Assembly (NCBI GenBank): GCA_012518465.1
Contig: JAAYSD010000011.1
Span: 1-45,175, forward strand
Source: Clostridiales bacterium
GTDB lineage: Bacteria; Bacillota; Clostridia; Oscillospirales; Ruminococcaceae
DNA: 45,175 nucleotides
Direction of reading: 5' to 3'
In this document: positions 34,322 through 42,572 of the stretch, piece after piece
Numbering within the stretch: position 1 is the stretch's first letter
Layout of the letters: the number at the start of each line of letters is the position of its first letter
The notes under the pieces: model-generated
What the model was told of the DNA's origin: nothing
Database searches by the model: none
What the model saw: only the letters and a program-made list of their open reading frames with translations
Program-made: the position numbers and the translations under genes

Positions 34322-35302
34322 ATGAAATATTTCTTAAAAAAAGTCACTAAAATTAGTGTAATAACAAAAGTCCTCAGTATTGTATTAATGCTTGCTTTTT
34401 TAGCAAGCATTAATGCTATTTTTGGATATATTGGCAATGCAAAGGTCTATGCACTAGAATACGGAGCATATATAGCAAGTGCTGAGGGGCATTATAGAAG
34501 TCCTATTGATAATACTATTTCAGATGCCGGCGGTGTCAATGGTGAAGCAATAGCTATGGGTATGATTCCTAATGTAGTAAATAGTAAAGCTTTAATTGAA
34601 ATAGATGAAAACGGTAATACCTTTGCAACAGTAAGGTTTTATCTAATGGATTTTATTAATAATGTTAAATTTCAAACTGCTGATTCTGGCTCTGCTACCT
34701 TTTCTGATGTAAAAGCAAGCATTATTCAAGAAAACAAAACTGATTATTATACTGATTTTCAATTTAAAATAAAGGATATAAATACTGTTATTAAAAGCCA
34801 TATGTTCGTCACTGCAATGGGCAGAGATGTAGTATTCTTTATTACATTAAGTTCTCCTGAAAAAGGCAGTGGAGATTTTAAAACTACTATAAATACTTCA
34901 ACACAACAAGCGACAGCACAAACAAAAGTAAAAACTTCCGCTCAAGCTACAAGCGTTAAACCAAAATCAACTGCACCATCCGAGTCATCCACTGCTGCCA
35001 CAAGCTCAAGCACCACCTCCACTTCTGCCGTATCATCGAGTGAAGCAAAGAAAGCTACAACAATTGACACTATCATTTACTCAGATGAAATGCCTTCAGT
35101 AGGTAAAGGTAGTGAATTTGGTGCTGTTGGTGTGCTTGAATATGATGAAAACGGAAAGCAAGTTACAAGAGTAGAGGAAAATAACGATAGTTTAAATAAT
35201 CCTAATACCACAGACTATTCTAAGCTGTTTATTGCACTTACTATTGCTGGCTTGATTATAGTTGCAGTTTTCATAGTCCTAGCAGCAAGGAGGGGAAAAT
35301 GA
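34322..35302 (+). CDS. Shp-like heme-transfer surface protein
   Basis: 326 residues. A signal/anchor helix at about 15-35, then a Shp-like heme domain at about 45-178. It contains EGHYRSPIDNTISDAGG, GEAIAMGM (Met79/81) and MFVTAMGRDVVFFITL (Met166), close to the segments that supply the two axial Met ligands in streptococcal Shp. A Ser/Thr-rich linker (about 190-245), a final extracellular part and a C-terminal transmembrane helix (about 302-322) with a short RRGK tail follow. Shp passes heme from a NEAT protein to the HtsA lipoprotein. GAGG precedes the start. The stop overlaps the next ATG. Confidence 0.82.
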   Translation: MKYFLKKVTKISVITKVLSIVLMLAFLASINAIFGYIGNAKVYALEYGAYIASAEGHYRSPIDNTISDAGGVNGEAIAMGMIPNVVNSKALIEIDENGNTFATVRFYLMDFINNVKFQTADSGSATFSDVKASIIQENKTDYYTDFQFKIKDINTVIKSHMFVTAMGRDVVFFITLSSPEKGSGDFKTTINTSTQQATAQTKVKTSAQATSVKPKSTAPSESSTAATSSSTTSTSAVSSSEAKKATTIDTIIYSDEMPSVGKGSEFGAVGVLEYDENGKQVTRVEENNDSLNNPNTTDYSKLFIALTIAGLIIVAVFIVLAARRGK

Positions 35303-36186
35303 AAAGAATAAAGTATATAGTTCTTTCTTCTGTATTGGCTTTTTCTGCATTAATTAGCGGCTGCGTAAATCAATATGAGGATAGCAGTACGACTATACCT
35401 TCAGAAAATAATGAAGATATAAGGCTTGTCATCACTTCACCAGCTATTGCTGAAATAACTGATAAGCTTGAGCTTGAGGCAGTTGGGATTTGTGACACAT
35501 CTTTTGAGATTCCTAAAAGATATGAAAATGTCGAAAAGATCGGCTACGCCATGTCGCCCGATTTAGAAATAGTAAAATCGCTTAATCCTGATTATGTGCT
35601 TTCTCCACTTACTTTAATTGAGGATTTGCAGCCTAAATATGCCTCTATTCAAGTTAAATCATTATTTCTCAATTTAAAAAGTGTAGATGGCTTATATTCT
35701 GCTATTTCAGATTTAGGCAAAATATTAAACAGAGATGAGCAAGCACAAAGGCTTGTTGATGAATACAGTACATTTATTAATGAATATAAAGAAAAGAACA
35801 AGGATAAAGTCGCACCAAAGGTTTTGATTTTAATGGGATTGCCCGGCTCATATGTTGTTGCAACAGAGCATAGCTATGCCGGCAGCCTTGTCAAGCTTGC
35901 CGGAGGGATAAATGTATATGAAGATGAAACTGCTGAGTTTATTAATGCAAATACGGAAGATATGAAAGCAAAGGACCCCGATATTATATTAAGAACGGCA
36001 CACGCTCTGCCTGATAGAGTAATGGAAATGTTTGCCGAAGAATTTGAAACAAATGATGTATGGAAGCATTTTAGAGCGGTAAAAGAAAACAAGGTATATG
36101 ACCTTTCGTACGAACGCTTTGGAATGAGTGCAAAATTCAACTATCCTCAAGCGTTAGAAGAATTACAGGAAATTTTATACTCTTAG
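35299..36186 (+). CDS. Heme ABC transporter substrate-binding lipoprotein (IsdE/HtsA-like)
   Basis: 295 residues with a lipobox LISGC (lipid-modified Cys22). The class III binding-protein fold has two domains joined by a helix. Met85 in GYAMSPDLE and His235 in RTAHALPD fall at the same spacing (150 residues) as the axial heme ligands Met78 and His229 of staphylococcal IsdE. It receives heme from the Shp-like protein and delivers it to the permease. ATGA-type overlap with the upstream gene shows translational coupling. Confidence 0.88.
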   Translation: MKRIKYIVLSSVLAFSALISGCVNQYEDSSTTIPSENNEDIRLVITSPAIAEITDKLELEAVGICDTSFEIPKRYENVEKIGYAMSPDLEIVKSLNPDYVLSPLTLIEDLQPKYASIQVKSLFLNLKSVDGLYSAISDLGKILNRDEQAQRLVDEYSTFINEYKEKNKDKVAPKVLILMGLPGSYVVATEHSYAGSLVKLAGGINVYEDETAEFINANTEDMKAKDPDIILRTAHALPDRVMEMFAEEFETNDVWKHFRAVKENKVYDLSYERFGMSAKFNYPQALEELQEILYS

Positions 36187-36250
36187 CATTTAGAATACTG
36201 ATTATTAATGGGTTTTATATTGATAACAAAATTAAGTATAAGGAGTCATT

Positions 36251-37243
36251 TTGATTAGCAAAAAAAGACAAATCCTTTCGTTTTTACTTACTGGGATATT
36301 ATTGATTATTTTATTTTTAACAGCAATAAACACTGGTAGCTTAAAAGTCACTCCACAAGAGCTAGTGAAAGGATTATTTATAGAATATAACGAAAATGTC
36401 GCTACAATTTTCGATTTACGTTTTCCAAGAATAATTATTGCAATGCTGGGCGGCTCGGCAATGGCAATAAGCGGAGTGTTATTACAAGCAGTTATGAAAA
36501 ACCCTCTAGCTGACCCGGGGATAATAGGAATAAGCTCTGGGGCAAGCTTATTTGCAGTTATAATTACTGCTTTTGCACCAAGTTTATACTTTTTTACACC
36601 AATATTCTCATTTTTGGGAGGAATGTTAGCATTTGCACTTGTATACAGTCTTTCATGGAAAAATGGATTAAGTCCGCTTAGGATAATTCTTGTCGGTGTG
36701 GCTGTTAATGCAATGTTTACAGGGTTTATGAATGCTTTTAATGCAGGCACAGGAAGTACCCTTTCAGGCGTTGCTGGTATTGTAAATGCAAATATTACTA
36801 TGAAAACATGGGATGATGTAAAGGTTTTATTCTACTATACCATTGTAGGACTTTTTGCAAGTCTTTTTGTAATAAAGCGTTGTGACTTGCTTTCGCTTGA
36901 GGATAAAACAGCACGATCACTAGGTATAAATGTAACAAACAGCCGTTTGGCAATATCAGTAATAGCTGTAATGCTTGCTTCTATCAGCACTGCTATAATT
37001 GGTCCTATTAGCTTTTTAGGACTGATTGTACCACATATTGCAAGGCTGTTAGTTGGCAGCAAACACAGAGTGTTAATTCCTTACAACATTATTTTAGGTG
37101 CATTTACACTGCTATTTGCTGATACAATTGGCAGAACTATCGCTCCTCCTTATGAAATCAATGCATCGATTATTATGTCTGTTATAGGCGGGCCATTTTT
37201 CATTTTTTTATTAAGGAGGTCTAAAGCAGGATATAATGGATAA
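36251..37243 (+). CDS. Heme ABC transporter permease (FecCD family)
   Basis: 330 residues with about ten predicted membrane helices. Family motifs are RFPRIIIAMLGGSAMAISG, ADPGIIGISSGA and GPISFLGLIVPHIARLLVG, the last two being FecCD signatures near the coupling helices. It starts with TTG after ATAAGGAGTC. It lies 64 bases after the lipoprotein gene and overlaps the ATPase gene by 8 bases. Corresponds to HtsB/IsdF. Confidence 0.9.
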   Translation: MISKKRQILSFLLTGILLIILFLTAINTGSLKVTPQELVKGLFIEYNENVATIFDLRFPRIIIAMLGGSAMAISGVLLQAVMKNPLADPGIIGISSGASLFAVIITAFAPSLYFFTPIFSFLGGMLAFALVYSLSWKNGLSPLRIILVGVAVNAMFTGFMNAFNAGTGSTLSGVAGIVNANITMKTWDDVKVLFYYTIVGLFASLFVIKRCDLLSLEDKTARSLGINVTNSRLAISVIAVMLASISTAIIGPISFLGLIVPHIARLLVGSKHRVLIPYNIILGAFTLLFADTIGRTIAPPYEINASIIMSVIGGPFFIFLLRRSKAGYNG

Positions 37244-38009
37244 TTTATTTAATGTACAAAGTCTATCATTTTCTTATGGAAAGAATAAGGTTATCGATGA
37301 TATAACCTTTGATATAAAAAAGGGGATTGTCACCACGCTTATTGGTGCTAATGGCTGCGGAAAATCCACACTTTTTAATTTAATGACAAAAAATCTCCAT
37401 GCTGATAAAGGAAAGATACTTTTAGCCGATAAGAATATTGATGATATTAAAATAAAGGATTATGCGAAAATGGCAGCTATTGTGCATCAATACAATACTG
37501 CACCACATGATATTAGCGTAAAGGACCTTGTATCCTATGGAAGAACGCCCTATCAGAGCTTTGGCATACCTAAGAATGTTGATGAGGACGAAGAAAAAAT
37601 AACTAAAGCTCTTGAAATAACTAATACTCTTAAATACAAGGACAAGCCTGTATCACAGCTTTCAGGTGGGCAAAAACAAAGAGTATGGCTTGCTATGGCA
37701 CTGGCACAAAGTACGGATATCCTTTTTTTAGATGAGCCTACTACTTATCTTGATATCTCATATCAATTACAGATTTTAAAGCTTGTTAGAAAACTGAATA
37801 TGGACTTTGGTATTAGTATTATAATGGTGCTTCATGATATTAATCAAGCCTTATATTACAGTGATGAAATAATAGCAATGAAGAAAGGCAAAATAATTTC
37901 AAAAGGCAAAGCGTCTGATATGGTAAATACCGAAACCATTAAAAACGTATTTGACGTTGAGCTAGAGGTATTTAAGGCTGGTGAGAAGGCCTTTATGCTT
38001 ACTATATAA
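37236..38009 (+). CDS. Heme ABC transporter ATP-binding protein
   Basis: 257-residue ATPase of the FepC/BtuD type, corresponding to HtsC. Walker A is GANGCGKST (about 38-46), the signature is VSQLSGGQKQRVWLAMALAQ, Walker B is ILFLDEPTTYLD, and the switch His is in MVLHDINQ. GGAGG lies at the end of the permease gene, just before the ATG. Confidence 0.92.
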   Translation: MDNLFNVQSLSFSYGKNKVIDDITFDIKKGIVTTLIGANGCGKSTLFNLMTKNLHADKGKILLADKNIDDIKIKDYAKMAAIVHQYNTAPHDISVKDLVSYGRTPYQSFGIPKNVDEDEEKITKALEITNTLKYKDKPVSQLSGGQKQRVWLAMALAQSTDILFLDEPTTYLDISYQLQILKLVRKLNMDFGISIIMVLHDINQALYYSDEIIAMKKGKIISKGKASDMVNTETIKNVFDVELEVFKAGEKAFMLTI

Positions 38010-38024
38010 AAGTGGGGTAATGTA

Positions 38025-38387
38025 TTGTTCAAGTCAAAAAAGAAAATATCTATTGAATCAAAAAGAGAACGTGAAAAGCTTATAGTTGAAAAAATGATTA
38101 AAATATATTGTAAATATCATCATCGCACAAAGGAGAAGCTATGTCCTGAGTGTCAAAAACTAGCCGACTATGCAAGAGTAAGGACGGATAAATGCCCCTT
38201 TATGGAAAACAAAACTTTCTGCTCAAACTGCAAGGTGCATTGTTACTCACCTGCGATGAGAGAAAGGATTAGGGAGGTTATGAAATTTTCCGGCCCTGTT
38301 ATGTTGTTTCACAATCCTATTTTAGCGACAAATCACGTTATTCAATCGATAAAAGAAAAAAAGAAGATTAAAAAAGAGAATAAATAA
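38025..38387 (+). CDS. YgbA-like (nitrous-oxide-stimulated promoter family) Cys-rich protein
   Basis: 120-residue soluble protein. Cys29, Cys40-x-x-Cys43, Cys57-Pro, Cys66-x-x-Cys69 and Cys73 could bind metal or heme. The pattern fits the YgbA_NO family, which in E. coli is induced by nitric oxide and whose function is unclear. It starts with TTG 15 bases after the ATPase gene, so it is the last gene of the heme operon. The KCPF motif is shared with the DtxR-like regulator. A link with heme handling or nitrosative stress is inferred from position. Confidence 0.75.
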   Translation: MFKSKKKISIESKREREKLIVEKMIKIYCKYHHRTKEKLCPECQKLADYARVRTDKCPFMENKTFCSNCKVHCYSPAMRERIREVMKFSGPVMLFHNPILATNHVIQSIKEKKKIKKENK

Positions 38388-38390
38388 GTT

Positions 38391-38414
38391 AAAAGGAGAG
38401 AAAGCTCTCCTTTT
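38391..38414. terminator. Terminator of the heme uptake operon
   Basis: AAAAGGAGAG / CTCTCCTTTT, a perfect 10-bp stem with an AAAG loop. Confidence 0.9.
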
Positions 38415-38465
38415 AATTATTGTATTAAATTAAGATTTAAAATCAAGCATAAGTAATGATTGCAG

Positions 38466-38484
38466 TGATTAGTATTGCTAATCA
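38466..38484 (-). terminator. Inverted repeat over the DUF454 stop codon
   Basis: TGATTAG / CTAATCA with a 5-base loop, overlapping the stop of the DUF454 gene. It resembles the nearby operators but has spacing 5 instead of 6; I take it as a weak terminator. Confidence 0.45.
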
Positions 38485-38861
38485 TGTACACTTTCTATTG
38501 TTTTTATTCCAAAAATAAAATAAAGTATATGACCTATCCATACTATTGATAAAATAATTCTGCCAATAGGCACATTTCCCATAAAGATGAAACCAATCGC
38601 CATTGTTATGGTAACTATAATCATAATACGAATTTTTGTTTTCCATGTCATTCCCTTGCCCTTGACATAGCTTTCAAGATTGTTTTTATATAGCTTAGTA
38701 TTGATAAACCAGTTATTTAGCCTTTCTGAGCTTTTAGCAAAGCAAAATGCCGCCAAAAGTAAAAATGGAAAAGCAGGTAAAAGAGGTACAACAGCACCTA
38801 CCGCACCTAACCCAACACCTATAAAGCCTAAAATTATGTATAATACTTTAGATACCTTCAT
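38478..38861 (-). CDS. DUF454 (YbaN-like) small membrane protein
   Basis: About 127 residues with two N-terminal hydrophobic helices (ILGFIGVGLGAVGAVVPLLP, then FPFLLLAAFCFAKSS) and two at the C-terminus. This is the DUF454/YbaN family pattern, including PLLPAFPFLLLAAFCF and the Ser-Glu-Arg following it. Function unknown. I choose the ATG at 38861: AGGAG ends right against the ATG at 38867 but is correctly spaced for 38861. It lies downstream of the ABC exporter genes on the same strand and has its own operator copy. Confidence 0.82.
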   Translation of the reverse strand: MKVSKVLYIILGFIGVGLGAVGAVVPLLPAFPFLLLAAFCFAKSSERLNNWFINTKLYKNNLESYVKGKGMTWKTKIRIMIIVTITMAIGFIFMGNVPIGRIILSIVWIGHILYFIFGIKTIESVHD

Positions 38862-38876
38862 ATTCATCTCCTAAAA

Positions 38877-38892
38877 ATTAGCTGTGTCTAAC
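38877..38892. promoter_or_regulatory. Operator copy 3 (before DUF454)
   Basis: ATTAGCTGTGTCTAAC, same RTTAGC-N5-CTAAY pattern, five bases upstream of the DUF454 ribosome site. No clear promoter is visible around it. Confidence 0.6.
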
Positions 38893-38945
38893 TTGCCATA
38901 GTGCCTTTCCTTTTCAAAAAGAATTAAGCACCTTTGATCTAAAAT

Positions 38946-40604
38946 TTAACTTATCCGACCGTTTTCTACTGAATATACTTTATCAGCAATTCTCATAGTT
39001 GATTTTCTATGTGAAACAAGCATAACAGTCTTGTCCTGTTTTTCCTCATATAATGATTTTAGTATAATAGCTTCATTTAAGCTATCAAGATTGCTTGTAG
39101 GCTCGTCCAATAGCATAAATGGTGAATCATGCAAAAACGCTCTAGCCAGTGAAATTCTTTGCTTTTCCCCGCCTGACAAGGTATCACCTAATTCACCTAG
39201 ATTAGTATCATAGCCTTTAGGAAGAGAAAGTATAAAATCATGGATAGACGCTTTTTTACAAGCTGAATATATCTCATCTTCACTCGCATCAGGCTTTGCA
39301 ATACGCAAATTATTAGCAATTGTATCATTGAATAAATGTGTGTCCTGTGCAACAAGGCTTTCCATTTTTCTTAAATCAGATGTATTTATTTCATCTATAC
39401 TCTTATTTGAAATAAGAACCTTTCCTTTTTGCACATTCCAAAATCTCATAAAAAGCTTTAATAAAGTGGATTTCCCACTGCCGCTTTTACCATTTATTCC
39501 AGTAATCTTACCCTTTTCTACCTCAAGACTTAAGCCCTTAAGTATCTCCTCATCGGAATAAGAAAAGCCTATATCCTTACATTCAGCACCATCAAACTTA
39601 GTTTCATTCATGCCTGTTACATCAGTTACAACAGGCTCTTCTTCAAGAATATCAAGCACCCTATTGCCAGCGGCAAATGTATTTTGCAAAGTACTGCCTA
39701 GATTCGCCACAGCAATTACCGGACCAAAGGAAGAAAGCATAGCAATTGTTCCTACAATCACCCCATCAAAGCCTATGATTCCCTTACTATAAAGCAATGA
39801 TGAAAGTGCAAGCATAGAAATGCCAAAGCCTAATACCACAGAATTTGTAACAGCTTGGTTTTTACCAGTTAATTTACTCATTTTCGACTGGATTTCAATT
39901 AGTCCCTCAGTGCGTGAATTAAGCTGATTTCTCCTGTTTTCACCCTGATTATATTGGATAGTTTCTGACAGTCCTCGCAAACTGTCTAGCACAAAGCTGC
40001 TTAACTTACCACTGTTTTTGCGAAACTCCCTGCCTTTTTGTGCAATATGCTTTGAAATTATATATGGAATAACAATACCTACCGTAATGTAAGCTATTAT
40101 AGCTAACATCGCCATAAAAATACTGTATTGTCCAATAAAAATTATCATTATAACAGATACTATTATCGCAATGGCAATAGGTGAAATTGTATGTGCATAA
40201 AACACCTCTAAAAGTTCAACATCGGAGGTTATTAAGGAAATGAGGTTTCCTCTGTCACGTACCTCCAGCTTTGCCGGTGACAGCCTTCTCAATGCTTTAA
40301 ACAGCTTGTCCCTTATTAATGCCAATAGCTTAAACGCTATATAGTGATTGCAAGCCTGCTCAGCATAACGTAAAAAACCCCTTAGCACTGCAAAAATACA
40401 AACGCTAATAAATAATGCTTTTAAAGAAACTTGGCTTATTCCCATTGCTGATAGAATAGCAAAACCACCGAAAATAGTAATGAAAATCGCACACAAAAAA
40501 CCTACGACCCCCATTAGTATTGCAAGGAACATATATCCTGACAATGGCTTTATTAAGCCAATTAGCTTTAATACAACTTGTGGATAACTCCTTTCCTTTT
40601 TCAT
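38946..40604 (-). CDS. ABC exporter half-transporter (CydC-like), second gene of a pair
   Basis: About 552 residues from the ATG at 40604, which overlaps the stop of its partner as ATGA. An N-terminal six-helix exporter domain is followed by a nucleotide-binding domain: Walker A GKSGSGKST, signature LSGGEKQRISLARAFL, Walker B FMLLDEPTSNLD, switch VSHR. The pair resembles CydDC-type heterodimeric exporters. CydDC in other bacteria moves thiols and binds heme; the substrate here is unknown, but the shared operator suggests a role in iron or heme balance. An ordinary multidrug-type pair cannot be excluded. Confidence 0.8.
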   Translation of the reverse strand: MKKERSYPQVVLKLIGLIKPLSGYMFLAILMGVVGFLCAIFITIFGGFAILSAMGISQVSLKALFISVCIFAVLRGFLRYAEQACNHYIAFKLLALIRDKLFKALRRLSPAKLEVRDRGNLISLITSDVELLEVFYAHTISPIAIAIIVSVIMIIFIGQYSIFMAMLAIIAYITVGIVIPYIISKHIAQKGREFRKNSGKLSSFVLDSLRGLSETIQYNQGENRRNQLNSRTEGLIEIQSKMSKLTGKNQAVTNSVVLGFGISMLALSSLLYSKGIIGFDGVIVGTIAMLSSFGPVIAVANLGSTLQNTFAAGNRVLDILEEEPVVTDVTGMNETKFDGAECKDIGFSYSDEEILKGLSLEVEKGKITGINGKSGSGKSTLLKLFMRFWNVQKGKVLISNKSIDEINTSDLRKMESLVAQDTHLFNDTIANNLRIAKPDASEDEIYSACKKASIHDFILSLPKGYDTNLGELGDTLSGGEKQRISLARAFLHDSPFMLLDEPTSNLDSLNEAIILKSLYEEKQDKTVMLVSHRKSTMRIADKVYSVENGRIS

Positions 40605-42340
40605 ATAATCGCCCCCATTCCAAGCGTTTCGATATCCTGCTGAGTGTTCCAAAGGCGTGAATATATGCCTTTTTTATTCAGTAGCTGCAAATGCTTGCCG
40701 ACTTCCTTTATTTCTCCCTTATCCATTACTAAAATGTTCTCGGCTTTTATAATATTTGCTATTCTATGTGAAATAACGATTACAGCCTTTTCATTAGATA
40801 AAGAATAAATTTGATTCATTATGAGGTTTTCGCTCTCCACATCAATATTTGAGGTTGCCTCGTCAAATATATAAACGCTGGCATCATGCAGTAATGCCCT
40901 AGCCAAAGCAAGCCTTTGCCTTTGACCGCCCGAAAGGTTAGCACCTCTTTCAGAAAGCTCAGTATCAAGCCCCTGTTGTTGCCTTAGAAAGCTTGACAAG
41001 TTTGTCCTGTCCAGTACAGTCCAAAGCTCGCTGTCACTAGCACTAGCCCTGCCCATTAGAAGATTTTCTCTAACACTTCCTTTAAATAAATAGCTTTTAT
41101 GACTAATGTAAACTATGCTTTCCATTAGGCTTTTTTCATTTATATCAGAAAGCTCGATTCCACCTATTTTAATAGAAGAGATATATCCTGTGTTTCTGCC
41201 TGTAAGTATTCCGGCAATTGTTGACTTTCCACAACCGGATTCCCCGACAATTGCGACCATACCTTTCATAGGTACTGTAAAATCAATAGCTTTAAGCACC
41301 ATTCTTTCATTATCATAGGAAAAGGATAGTTTTTCTGCTTTTACGGTATAATTATTTTTATCAATTTGTCTATTCTTAGCAATCGGTTCTTCAATATCCA
41401 GCAATCTGAAGATTTTATCGCTTGCAGCCATGCCGTTCATCGCTATGTGAAAAAAGCTGCCTAGCTGACGCATTGGTATAAAAAAGTCAGCTGATAAAAG
41501 TATTATTGCAAAGCAGCCCATAAGGGAAATTGCTCCACTGTTAAACTCACTCGCAGCGAAAATTACACCTAATGCCGCCCCACCATATGCAACTAAATCC
41601 ATAATCGTAATGGAATTAAGCTGCATGACTAGCACCTTCATCGTAATTTTCCTAAAGCTTTCAGCTTCCTCATTCATTTTCTTGTTTTTAATCTCATCAG
41701 CCTGATAAATTTTCAGCGTGGTAAGTCCTTGTAAATTCTCTAAGAAAGTATCGCCTAAGGAAGTGTACTTACCCCAATATTTAGACAAAAGCTTTTTTGC
41801 AAAGGTTTGCACAAGTGCAATTGAAATCGGTATAAGAGGCACGCAAATAAGTAATACAATAGCTGCTTTAAAACTAACGAAAGACAGCACGACAAATAAT
41901 ATTAAAGGTGCTATCATACTGTAAAAAAACTGTGGCAAATATCCACCAAAGTATGTTTCTAGCTGGTCAACACCTTCAACTGAAACCTGTACCACTTCAG
42001 CTGAGGAAACCTTTTCATTATACCGATTGCCTAACTTTAAAAGCTTTTGATAAATTTTATCACGTAAAACTAGCTTTACAGATTTTGAGGCTAAAAAGCT
42101 CATTTTTGCAATGAGTTTAGAACAAGTAAATCTAATTAAAATTGTAATTATTGCAATTAAAATTACAATAAAGATTATTTTGGTGCTTAGCTCCTTTGTA
42201 AATAGCTTTTCCAAAAAGAAGCCAAGCGTAAAAATAACAATTATATTTGCTATTAAACTCACTACTTGAGCAATTACATGAAAAGCAATGTACTTTTTAC
42301 TCTTATCAACAGTATTGATAAGGCGTTTATTTATCATCAT
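40601..42340 (-). CDS. ABC exporter half-transporter (CydD-like), first gene of a pair
   Basis: 579 residues. A six-helix membrane domain with VSAEVVQVSVEGVDQLETYFGG in the coupling region, then the ATPase domain: Walker A VGESGCGKST, signature NLSGGQRQRLALARALL, Walker B VYIFDEATSNID, switch ISHR. It starts with ATG ATG after GGAG. A promoter with TTGACA lies 60 bases upstream with operator copy 4 between and over the boxes. It forms a heterodimer with the next gene, by coupling and size. Confidence 0.82.
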   Translation of the reverse strand: MMINKRLINTVDKSKKYIAFHVIAQVVSLIANIIVIFTLGFFLEKLFTKELSTKIIFIVILIAIITILIRFTCSKLIAKMSFLASKSVKLVLRDKIYQKLLKLGNRYNEKVSSAEVVQVSVEGVDQLETYFGGYLPQFFYSMIAPLILFVVLSFVSFKAAIVLLICVPLIPISIALVQTFAKKLLSKYWGKYTSLGDTFLENLQGLTTLKIYQADEIKNKKMNEEAESFRKITMKVLVMQLNSITIMDLVAYGGAALGVIFAASEFNSGAISLMGCFAIILLSADFFIPMRQLGSFFHIAMNGMAASDKIFRLLDIEEPIAKNRQIDKNNYTVKAEKLSFSYDNERMVLKAIDFTVPMKGMVAIVGESGCGKSTIAGILTGRNTGYISSIKIGGIELSDINEKSLMESIVYISHKSYLFKGSVRENLLMGRASASDSELWTVLDRTNLSSFLRQQQGLDTELSERGANLSGGQRQRLALARALLHDASVYIFDEATSNIDVESENLIMNQIYSLSNEKAVIVISHRIANIIKAENILVMDKGEIKEVGKHLQLLNKKGIYSRLWNTQQDIETLGMGAII

Positions 42341-42401
42341 AAATTCTACTCCATACTAGAAATTAGCTTAAAAAATTCGACACTTCTACTTATATATTTA
42401 T

Positions 42402-42430
42402 ATGTTAGCGTACTCTAACTCCAATGTCAA
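42402..42430 (-). promoter_or_regulatory. Promoter of the ABC exporter operon
   Basis: Minus strand TTGACA (42425-42430), 17 bases, TAACAT (42402-42407). Confidence 0.72.
42404..42419. promoter_or_regulatory. Operator copy 4 (over the exporter promoter)
   Basis: GTTAGCGTACTCTAAC. It fills the spacer and part of the -10 of the exporter promoter, a position that would block RNA polymerase. Confidence 0.72.
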
Positions 42431-42572
42431 TAGATTTGTTAATAAAAAAGCTGAAAATGGACGAATTTTGTCCGTTTTACCAAAAAAATTAATCTTTGCG
42501 ACTTGATAATGTGAAAAATACTATGGAAAAACAAGAAAAAAAAGGAGGAAATCCTCCTTGAAATTACACCAT

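Noticed and set aside
38466..38484. TGATTAG / CTAATCA as a fifth operator copy
   Set aside because: Spacing between TTAG and CTAA is 5 instead of 6, and it lies at the 3' ends of two converging genes, where a terminator is expected.
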